Assembly (NCBI RefSeq): GCF_000224145.3
Contig: NW_004190441.2
Span: 1-64,000 of the forward strand
Origin: Ciona intestinalis
Lineage: Eukaryota; Chordata; Ascidiacea; Phlebobranchia; Cionidae
DNA: 64,000 nt
Direction of reading: 5' to 3'
Shown here: in pieces, positions 57,901 through 64,000 of the stretch
How the letters are laid out: the number at the start of each line of letters is the position of its first letter
Position numbering within the stretch: position 1 is the first letter of the stretch
Made by a program: the position numbers and the translations under genes
The notes under the pieces: generated by a model
The model's input: the letters and a program-made list of their open reading frames with translations, nothing else
Databases searched by the model: none
What the model was told of the DNA's origin: nothing

Positions 57901-60554
57901 AGATTGACATGTTGATATGATTGACATGTTGATATGATTGACATGTTGATATGATTGACATGTTGGTATGATTGACATGTTGGTATGATTGACATGTTGG
58001 TATGATTGACATGTTGGTATGATTGACATGTTTACACAAACAAACAAAACCTAGTCTATGAACTGTAACTGCAGCAACATCGAGGGCAAAATTGTGATTT
58101 TTTAAATTGTTCCATTTCGAAACCGAGATTTGGTTGGTGTGTTATTACAGTGGTCGCATACAATGGTTTAAACACAGACACAGAATATACGAGTACCACT
58201 TCCAACTGTTTGAATGACACAACACGAGATCTGGATTGGTTTGTGGTTTACACAACTGCTTGGTTGGCTGCAGCTTGAAACACTTACTTTGTATGTTTGT
58301 GGATAATATGTAACTTTACTAAATAGTAAATTATGTGTAAAGTTTTAACATTGCATTGAACATGGCATTTGCTTACTATGTATAGATTAAACACAGGAAG
58401 TTTAAACAATGCAATGAACATCGTGTTCCTGTTTATACAGTGACCATTCAAATGAGTAGAATGATCATAGCCGCCAAACCTGGGGTGGCAGGGTTTTTCT
58501 ACACTGCATTAATCAGTAAACATTACAACGAATAAGTTAGATTTGTTTCACAGGATTGTGTGTCTAACTATCCCTGCCTCCCCTGTGTTTATATAAGATC
58601 TCCATGTATGACATAACATTGTGAATAACCCACCATCCCCCATAAGCATACAAGCTGTTGTAGAACGCCAGAACAATTTTCCCGATATCGGTCGTAGTTC
58701 CTTTAAACGCAGCTTGGGGTTCCAGATATTTCGTGTTTCCTTGAATAAAGAATCAAAGTAAGAGCTTGGATTGTATCTGGCTACTTGATGTGCAGGGATT
58801 AGAAACAAAACGACAGTTGTTAAAAAACACTATGGGTAAAAACTACTTGAAGAAAATTGTCAACTAAAAGCGTGGCTGCTAAACCTAACATTAACCTATA
58901 TTGGGTTGCAAGCTTGTTTAATTAAAACAGATTATGAATTAAAGATGTAATTAAGATTAAGTAAAAAGACAACCTAATAAAACAGGTTTGGTTAAACATT
59001 GCAACCATGTATTGTGAGGGTTGAGTAAATACATAATACACATGTCATGTTCAAACATACATCTGGTACCAACTATTTACTACATGTAGAAGCATTAAAT
59101 ATTTAGTTTCTAAAACGGTAAACCTTCTACTTTAACCCTTTGTATGGAATAATAAATTGTTTTTGTTTAAATAAAACAATAGTTTGTGAAACTTGATGAG
59201 AATGAATCCAACACCCAGCAAGCTTATCCAATGGGAAAGAAGGATTTATTACAGACCACACCCTCGACACACCCCTTGGCTGGTATTCAAGTGGTAAACA
59301 CGGACAAGAGATTTAGGATCATGGAACGGAAAATACAAAAGATGGCTTGAATTTATAACAACTAACCTTGGAAGATTTGAACAATACCGATAATAATAAT
59401 GATTGCCAAAGCAAGAAGTTTTGCTGCGGTGAAAACATCTTGTACTCTCGTAGCCCATCGTACGCTTAAACAATTCACCAACGATAAGATGACTGGGGAA
59501 TATTGGGCGTTTAAGGTCAAGTACAAATAATCATAGTTGTATATAAGATATAAATAAAACACCATATAAATATAATTACGGTCACATGTCTATGAATGGT
59601 ATGATGAACTATTGCATCATGCATAACATTGTGAACTTGACAATGGAGTCAAACAGACCCACATTAAACGAAATATATATTTATGACATAATAAAATTTA
59701 GGCGTATTATTTACAAAGCAAATATACAGAACATTTAGGAGTTTGTATAGAATTAAAACATCACACATTGAATGATTAGGCAACCGTTTAACTTTGTTTC
59801 AGTTGAATCTACTGTTCAACATCTTTTTACCAATAAAAAAAAGAGATGTTTTATTCAAGGAATGTATACGGTCAAACAACATTCTCCAGATTAGAATTTC
59901 ACGTTAATGATATTCTGTAACAATTCATTGGGTGAACTTTTGTTTAAACTACTTAACAAAAACACAATTTTTTAAAGCAAACTCAAAAAAAACGAACCAT
60001 TTACTCAAGTCATATTTGATTCTGTAACAACAAACCTAAACAAACTTACTCAAGCAAATTGCTGCGAAAAGTCTGATTGATGATTCCGGCATCAACTCTG
60101 AGCAGTTTGGGAAGAAAGGTTGAACCAGGTAGAATGAGAATGTGAGAGCGATGGCCGCTTGTGAGGTTGGACGAATGATTAGGAGGGCGATCCACAAACG
60201 TAGGAAAGCTGGGAGGGGACCGTAGAACTCACGAATGTAAGCGTAATCACCCCCAGATTTCACGATCGTTGTGCCGAGCTCAGCATAACATAACGCACCA
60301 ATTGTGGAGAAGAATCCACCAATTGTCCAAACTATTAAACTGAGTCCAACAGATTGTACTTCACGATAAACCCCAACGGGTGATATAAAAATACCCGACC
60401 CAATAATTGTTCCTACTATGAGCGCACACGCGTTCACGAGGGTGATTCTTTGTTTGAGAATGATCTTACTGCCACCCACCCCCTCACTTGACCCCGACGT
60501 CGACGAGGCATCCCCGTTCCCAACCTCTTTTCCCTCCAATGAACGTTTACTCAT
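42911..60554 (-). CDS. SLC7 family heteromeric amino-acid transporter light chain, split by a foreign contig
   Basis: Exons 60554-60050, 59492-59367, 58739-58634, 57688-57644, 57468-57345, 56611-56508, 55743-55647, 55230-55081, 43185-43005 and 42969-42911 join in phase to 498 residues, close to the 507-515 of LAT1/LAT2/y+[22 protein letters not shown] (helix 1 substrate loop), [73 protein letters not shown] and [20 protein letters not shown] are family signatures, giving twelve membrane helices. It belongs to the LAT/y+LAT group that pairs by disulphide with SLC3A2; the exact member cannot be fixed. Exons 7 and 8 occur twice: also 44082-43986 and 43572-43423. Between 44846 and 55028 lies unrelated DNA, best explained as an assembly error. 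An N-terminal acidic Ser-rich tail precedes helix 1. Confidence 0.93.
43421..44720. repeat. 1.3-kb duplicate of 55079-56380, copy 1
   Basis: Nearly base-for-base equal to 55079-56380, with scattered single-base changes and short indels. It covers SLC7 exons 7-8 and the introns beside them. It ends exactly at an N gap. Coding changes seen are silent (CAT/CAC in exon 7). Confidence 0.97.
44721..44845. other. Assembly gap (125 N)
   Basis: Separates the end of duplicate copy 1 from the truncated myosin tail gene. Confidence 1.
44846..45420 (+). CDS. Muscle-type myosin heavy chain, C-terminal rod only (5' part lost in gap)
   Basis: Three exons: 44846-44940 (open at the gap), 45015-45215 and 45280-45420. 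They encode the last coiled-coil part of a class II myosin rod: [20 protein letters not shown], then [20 protein letters not shown], then [20 protein letters not shown] and a tail ending [11 protein letters not shown]. Heptad spacing and the [18 protein letters not shown] and [14 protein letters not shown] stretches are hallmarks of muscle myosin. An AATAAA lies at 45681-45686. A full heavy chain is about 1,900 residues, so over 90 percent is missing. The missing part cannot fit in the 125-N gap and the left neighbour is SLC7 intron DNA, so this contig end belongs elsewhere. Confidence 0.9.
45421..46177. other. Intergenic, myosin tail to GFOD
   Basis: Holds the myosin 3' untranslated region to about 45700, then AT-rich DNA with no exon; the GFOD promoter should lie in the right part. 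Confidence 0.5.
46178..47624 (+). CDS. Glucose-fructose oxidoreductase domain-containing protein (GFOD1/2 type)
   Basis: Two exons, 46178-47296 and 47553-47624, give 396 residues (human GFOD1 390, GFOD2 385). The start [16 protein letters not shown] lines up with the family start, and an upstream in-frame ATG at 46058 would add 40 residues without homology. The N-terminal Rossmann fold has the GVGVFGTG dinucleotide loop, [25 protein letters not shown] and [18 protein letters not shown]. The C-terminal half has [24 protein letters not shown] and [11 protein letters not shown]. It belongs to the Gfo/Idh/MocA family of NAD(P)-dependent sugar oxidoreductases, but GFOD proteins have no settled reaction; GFOD2 is linked to matrix assembly. 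The family's Lys-Pro motif reads ERPAG here, as in other GFODs that lack the usual catalytic Lys, so enzyme activity is uncertain. Confidence 0.92.
47625..48161. other. Intergenic between convergent GFOD and VPS72
   Basis: AT-rich 3' flank shared by two converging genes; no exon seen. Confidence 0.5.
48162..50249 (-). CDS. VPS72: VPS72/YL1, H2A.Z-binding subunit of SRCAP and TIP60 complexes
   Basis: Exons 50249-50136, 49824-49536, 49419-49301, 49125-49053, 48713-48581 and 48435-48162 join in phase to 333 residues (human 364). The N-terminus has [20 protein letters not shown] and [10 protein letters not shown], then an acidic stretch ([20 protein letters not shown]). Both are typical of the region that binds the H2A.Z-H2B dimer. 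The middle has [20 protein letters not shown] and [12 protein letters not shown]. The C-terminal YL1_C domain has [20 protein letters not shown] and AFKQIREAY. The protein deposits H2A.Z in chromatin. The ATG lies only 177 bases downstream of the stop of the ZHX-like gene on the same strand, with a pyrimidine-rich acceptor-like stretch before it. Confidence 0.96.
50426..52435 (-). CDS. ZHX/HOMEZ-like zinc-finger homeobox protein, single coding exon
   Basis: One open frame of 669 residues. A single C2H2 finger sits near the start (Cys45, Cys48, His61, His66; [20 protein letters not shown]). At least three divergent homeodomains follow: about 370-420 ([20 protein letters not shown], with the WFxxxR core), about 490-545 (a degenerate unit with [14 protein letters not shown]) and about 562-625 ([20 protein letters not shown]). 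A finger plus several odd homeodomains, one of the WFxxxRxxxG type, is the ZHX/HOMEZ class of nuclear transcription repressors. Residues 90-360 are Ser/Thr/Asn-rich and probably disordered. A 5' noncoding exon is possible. The stop is 177 bases before the VPS72 ATG. Orthology to a particular ZHX or HOMEZ cannot be settled. Confidence 0.8.
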   Translation of the reverse strand: MRSELITMPIMMKKKRKGFLTKRRGVFWKSLGRSYTGGDAIPFECKLCNYLTNTMEKYIVHIKDMHYVDAVAREGKDKDGEDITESTTCIEGGEESFNTCLCDASGGRSEVSLCDLTLEPPVVANISPSLKSPGSIDMTLVDDNTTSVQTLGSASTAKLVDVSTTNHTAGCPTNVTSGDDNILNIQGPDGGLVITAQTSPNISGNAQTTQTKEFIPQADMDVVSLGKLSKIQIIPTAERCKPNKTKEKSNKSSISKLETIVKNLRQSNNNNVVEEAVSLNPQITATHASNATEISDNNSYTNTDQDTTGEMEIKIVSVESCSSSTRNPFPPTNTNASSKQTGHNFIPPSFANMLQSPGVTMPSLEVLQIVENRPEIWGVLFNSFFKFPYPPSEEITVLSDITDLTSHQIKCWFASARMKHGISWSPDEVVKAWEVAQQMLMMQMNQNAACNSATNIQQNTKSSLNIAMGVAPTLIPNVASFITVECWCNINHRVTPQQQEVLNISEKNLSKRPTNHELKKLELSTGLPPCAIMSYYKFKHLSNNPNNPEPSSGKFIIQNPTEVKRRWCQQKTPEQKSELFESFKICPYLRESEQERLSDVTGLVVEKIQAYFRSMRRNIRRQMRKRNMNQDIIDIYNGRRHYLAGRNKSREVHKEWVSCLVETLRLSET
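52436..53519. other. Intergenic between divergent ZHX-like gene and methyltransferase
   Basis: AT-rich, no exon found. It should contain both promoters, as the genes point away from each other. Confidence 0.5.
53520..54567 (+). CDS. Phosphoethanolamine N-methyltransferase, single MT1-type domain
   Basis: Exons 53520-53677, 53778-53933, 53997-54133, 54224-54363 and 54505-54567 join in phase to 217 residues. The start [20 protein letters not shown] carries the MMLDS element of the first methyltransferase half of plant and animal [16 protein letters not shown] (45-55) is the S-adenosylmethionine loop, [15 protein letters not shown] motif post-[18 protein letters not shown] motif II and [14 protein letters not shown] motif [19 protein letters not shown] and a closing [10 protein letters not shown] match the family's C-terminal end. 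The family makes phosphocholine by stepwise methylation of phosphoethanolamine; MT1 does the first step. Plant and vertebrate enzymes carry two domains in one chain, so a partner MT2 protein must be encoded elsewhere. Intron 1 holds a 98-bp-family repeat. Confidence 0.88.
53688..53757 (-). repeat. 98-bp family copy in a methyltransferase intron
   Basis: GGAACACCTGTGTTATAACG and CCATGCGAGGATAAACAAG match the units at 4405-4778 directly. It nearly fills the 100-base intron. Confidence 0.8.
55029..55078. other. Assembly gap (50 N)
   Basis: Separates the methyltransferase contig from the start of duplicate copy 2. Confidence 1.
55079..56380. repeat. 1.3-kb duplicate of 43421-44720, copy 2
   Basis: Begins at the first base after an N gap. 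The match to copy 1 ends at 56380 only because copy 1 runs into its own gap; copy 2 continues smoothly into SLC7 exon 6 at 56508. This is what two overlapping contig ends look like. Confidence 0.97.
57709..58031. repeat. 17-bp minisatellite, about 19 copies, in an SLC7 intron
   Basis: Unit ATTGACATGTTGATATG with A/G and T/C variants. It begins about 20 bases upstream (gene strand) of the acceptor of the 45-bp SLC7 exon 57688-57644. Antisense open frames here come from the period. Confidence 0.95.
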
Positions 60555-60682
60555 ATTCAATTTATTTTGGAAAATTAATTTAGATTTCTAACTTTTTAAC
60601 AATGTGTGATGGGCCACAGGCCAAAGAAGCTGGAACAAATAAGAATGTAAACATAATATTTATGATTGGTGGAATATTTTTA

Positions 60683-61015
60683 CAGACTGTTGTTTAATTA
60701 ATCTGATCTTCGCTGTTGTATTTGAAGATTATGAATTTAAATTTATGGTATTTACCTACATTAACATGAACTGTAAAAACACAAACAATTTCAATCTACA
60801 ATCCAAATAAAACTGACTATATAAATATAAGGCACCTATAGCCAGACACGTGTTTACTATGGGAAAGCGTGCTATGCTAAAAGTTGCGTAACTTATCATC
60901 ACTTTAAATAACATAAGTTTAATTTATCCGTTCGAATCCAACAGCGAAGATCAATTAATTAAAAAAAAACGAAAAGAATAAATTTTGTAAAAATACGACA
61001 GTCGTTAAAAGGTAT
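60683..61015. mobile_element. MITE-like element with about 80-base inverted ends (GACTGTCGTT family)
   Basis: The left end has GACTGTTGTTTAATTAATCT then GATCTTCGCTGTTGTATTTG. The right end has the reverse, CCAACAGCGAAGATCAATTA and finally CGACAGTCGTTAAAA. Half copies of this end occur near 41566-41650, 62640-62690, 63588-63667 and 63945-64000. No open frame. Confidence 0.65.
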
Positions 61016-62020
61016 CGTATATTCGTATAATTCAAAAATGTAGATTCATTATTTCTGGCATTTCTGACATAACTCCAACATTTCTAACCTAAGTTTAAAT
61101 CTTACGCAAGCCGAAGTTCGATAGTTATTTTATCACGGAAGTAAACCTGATATTACTATCTGCCTTTTAACTAAATACCCGAATATAGCAACTACGGAAG
61201 CGCCGTTTAATACAACAGCTGCCACGTGCTGTTTCCATACAATATAAACTATGATGGACTTTTTCACCAACCGCTCTCACAACGAGTCTCGTAAAAAAGG
61301 CAATTTCTCCCATAGCAGCATGACGCAATTAAAGGTGACGTATTTTAAGCGTACAAATATAAACAGTTTTAAATAATAATAAACATATTTATCGAAACAA
61401 TTGTAACTATATATGATTATGGGGTTTTCAGTCGAAACTGTTTTAAATGTGAAAACATTATTTTAGCTTTAGAACATTATGGCCGTGCGTCCCCTTTAAA
61501 AGTAAAAACTTCTACTATAAGTTTCCCCCATGTTTGGTGCAGGTCCATTATTATGAACTGAATCGATGCAAAATAAACGAATCCACCCAGTTTTGTCCTT
61601 CTATTGGTTGGAACTATTAAACAGCTCATACTGAAGCACTTCCTGTAGCGTGCGCACCACTGATGTATTGATTGGCATCTGGCTTACGGTGTGACGGATA
61701 TGGTAACGTGACGTAGTGGGGAAGACAAAAGCTTCGCATTCCTTGGGATTACAATATAAACAAACCAAGTTAATATTATTGGTGGCCATTATATAATACT
61801 GTAAGGTTATGATGGAACATCGTTAGCACATAATGTCTGTATTTCCGTGTTTTAAACAATTAACAACGAGTCGCGAAACTGCGATTAAACTCTGAGTGTT
61901 CTTTCTTTATTTCTAAATGGGACGATAAAAGAGAATGAAACATGTCCCATCATACCCCAGCCTACTACACACGAGTGGGAATTGCGTTTCAAACCAAATA
62001 AGTTTATATTCTTTATAGTA

Positions 62021-62200
62021 GGGTGGGGTAAGATGGGACAGCCTTTCATTTTATTTTATCGTCCCATTTGGAAGTAAACAAAGAACAATCAAAGAATTAT
62101 AAAACCGTATCCTCACGACTCCCATAAACCGTTGTTAATTGTTTAAAACACAATCAAGATATCCAGATAGTATGTTCTAAAGGTGTCCCATCTTCCCCTT
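62021..62200. mobile_element. MITE-like element, GGGTAAGATGGGACA family, best copy
   Basis: 180 bases bounded by GGGTGGGGTAAGATGGGACA and TGTCCCATCTTCCCC in inverted order. It shares an internal TATCCTCACGACTCCCATA with the copies at 25301 and 39528. A related half lies just to the left (about 61915-61960). Confidence 0.8.
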
Positions 62201-62887
62201 CTATGGGTAACAACGTATAAATGTCGTCCTGTGAACCATGATACACACAGGTCGATCTTTTATAAATTCTTTTAAATTATGTTCATTATGATACCATGTA
62301 TCATGTACGAATAAAATTCATACGGATCAAAGATATGTATACAAACATATCAGTTGCCCGGAATATAATAACCACATTCAAACGTATATGTTCCGAACTC
62401 CCACATTTCAATTGTTGTAACATCACTTGGTTGTAACATTTGTATTCGTAAACCCAACATACACACGGTTATCCCAGGTGGGGTGTGCCTTTAAACCAAG
62501 CTACAAACGAAGTGTTTACTTTAGATTAAATTTTACTTGATGGAGATTTAGGGGCCAGGATAGTTTACTTTTGAGTTGAAAAGCTGTTTGAATTCGAATT
62601 AGCCTACATAAAATAACTTAAACTTTATTATAAAGATTAGACTAATTAAAACGGGGAAGAGAAAGAAATAAAACAACAGTCATTAAAACACGCTACGTGT
62701 AAAAACTATTCAGTTAACCCGGATCCTTTTTATACTTTTTGTTTCATGTATTTATTTCTGTGTCTTCCGTTCCAAGTTTAAGGTTTATGTTTTACTGACG
62801 CGAATTTACCAGTGTCGTTTATTGTAACTTAAATTGCCGATTGTTGGCCATTAGCTTCAATAAACCAAAGAACCTAAGTAATCGACC

Positions 62888-63837
62888 ATGGTCCAAGAAA
62901 GCGAACTCGCAGAAAAAGGTTAAAAATTGTTAATTTTACTTTTTGTTCCCACTAATAATATTTTCGGTTGCAGAAAAGGCGGAGGAAAAACGTTCTCGTA
63001 AAATCAGTAAGTGAACAACAATATTTTGTATGATGAATAAATGAAAGAATGCATGTGACTTATTTATATCCTGGTATTTTGCTTCATACACCTCGTGCCC
63101 GTGTTAATTGTTTGCGCTTGAAGGCCTGTATTGTAAAATAGTTTCAATTAAATAAAAGCAAAAGTTAGGATAGGAAGTAGCACTACAGCATCAGCCTATA
63201 GGAGAATAAATGACAACGTTTCAGGTATTATCCTGCCCGACGATGAAAATAAAAAGAAATCCCATCTTAAAGATGACGTAACTTTGCGTAATAAAGAGAG
63301 TGTTACGTCATACAGCATTGTTAACGCGTCATCAAGAAGGTGAGTCAAGTTATTTGGAAATCCCGTCGATAGCTTCAGGAAATAGTTTGTTCGTAATTTA
63401 TTTGGCAATGTATGAACGGAGCGTTTTTTTACAACAAACTTATTGAAAGCAGGCGCCCCATTGTACGGGTTCTGTATTTACGATCTTTTTAAATAAATCA
63501 TAAAAAATAACACTTATTCTGTATGGTGTAGGTGTAATGGCCACGCTTTTATCTGATATTAGATTTTACTCATATCCTGTTTTAGCGACTGTCGTTTTGA
63601 TTCTAATTTTCTTCTTTTCGTTGTTTTAATTAATCTGATCTCCGCTATCTTATTCGAAGAGGTAAATAAATATTCTGTGTTCAGACGCAGTTCGGGAATC
63701 TCTGTCCAAACATCTTCTTACGGACGAAGGAAATTATCAACCAAGTCGTTAGGTGTCGCCAAAGAGCGATCGGAAATTGAAAGTGATTGTTTTGCACGAA
63801 AGGGTTCATCAGGGACTTCCCCTACACTGCCCGGGTC
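62888..63837 (+). CDS. 5' part of an unidentified gene running off the window
   Basis: Exons 62888-62918, 62974-63006, 63225-63339 and 63685-63837 join in phase from ATG and end at a GTAAGT donor, so the gene continues past 64000. The visible 110 residues are hydrophilic: MVQESELAEKEKAEEKRSRK, ILPDDENKKKSHLKDDVTLR, a Ser/Arg-rich stretch (NASSRRRSSGISVQTSSYGR) with candidate basophilic-kinase sites, and GSSGTSPTLPGS. No signal peptide or membrane helix appears yet. It looks like the disordered N-terminal tail of a larger protein; I cannot name the family. Confidence 0.6.
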
Positions 63838-64000
63838 GTAAGTGCCGGTTATTTAATAATTTCCATTTTCAACACGGGAGTGTCAGGAGTAATGGAACTT
63901 AACTGTTTTAACAATTGGTATTTAGTTGCTAAATGGCTTGATAAAAATTCCTCGTTTCTTCAATTGATCTTCGTTATTACATTTGAAGAGGTATATATAT

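Larger units (their letters stand above)
60555..62887. other. Intergenic between divergent SLC7 and the right-edge gene
   Basis: No exon chain found. It holds a MITE-like inverted pair (60683-61015) and a second MITE (62021-62200). A 62-residue minus-strand frame at 61601-61789 shows no family likeness and no splice partners. Confidence 0.5.

Noticed and set aside
57596-58047. Open frames with repeated [12 protein letters not shown]-like peptides
   Set aside because: Translation of the 17-bp minisatellite in an SLC7 intron.
61601-61789. 62-residue minus-strand frame with ATG
   Set aside because: No recognisable family, no splice partners, no poly-A signal tied to it.

Overview
The window looks like nuclear DNA of a tunicate of the genus Ciona. 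It is AT-rich with very short introns, and the proteins are animal proteins (vinculin, MARF1, dixin, RBBP5, VPS72, GFOD, an SLC7 light chain, a muscle-type myosin tail). The repeats are small MITEs, SINE-like fragments and minisatellites. Robusta/intestinalis cannot be told apart from sequence alone. There are five N gaps (2760-2830, 14911-15067, 24291-24790, 44721-44845, 55029-55078), so this is a draft scaffold. All gene models here are hand-built from splice signals, reading phase and protein resemblance; no search was run. No retroviral, LTR or Polinton-like element was recognised.

Layout. 1-4.0 kb: repeats only. 4.1-5.8 kb (-): a secreted two-domain cystatin-like gene. 6.7-18.8 kb (-): a 31-exon MARF1 gene (NYN nuclease, two RRMs, eight LOTUS domains) riddled with minisatellites. 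One of its introns holds, on the other strand, a small secreted protein with a Spatzle/neurotrophin-like cystine-knot pattern; another holds a stray two-exon piece of an SLCO transporter. 19.6-22.8 kb (-): an intronless vinculin. 25.0-25.7 kb (-): a 64-residue gene of unknown function. 27.3-31.9 kb (-): dixin (DIXDC1). 33.3-38.9 kb (-): RBBP5, with an unidentified membrane-protein gene nested on the + strand.

42.9-60.6 kb (-): an SLC7 amino-acid transporter light chain. It is interrupted by 44.8-55.0 kb, a contig carrying a myosin tail (+), GFOD (+), VPS72 (-), a ZHX-like homeobox gene (-) and a phosphoethanolamine methyltransferase (+). The 1.3 kb before this contig repeats almost exactly as the 1.3 kb after it, and both copies stop at N gaps. 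The simplest reading is that the flanking contigs overlap and the middle contig is misplaced. 62.9-63.8 kb (+): first four exons of an unidentified gene running off the window.

The most notable signals are the Spatzle-like ligand candidate, the scaffold error inside SLC7, a MARF1 minisatellite whose units copy an exon end plus its splice donor, and the intronless vinculin.
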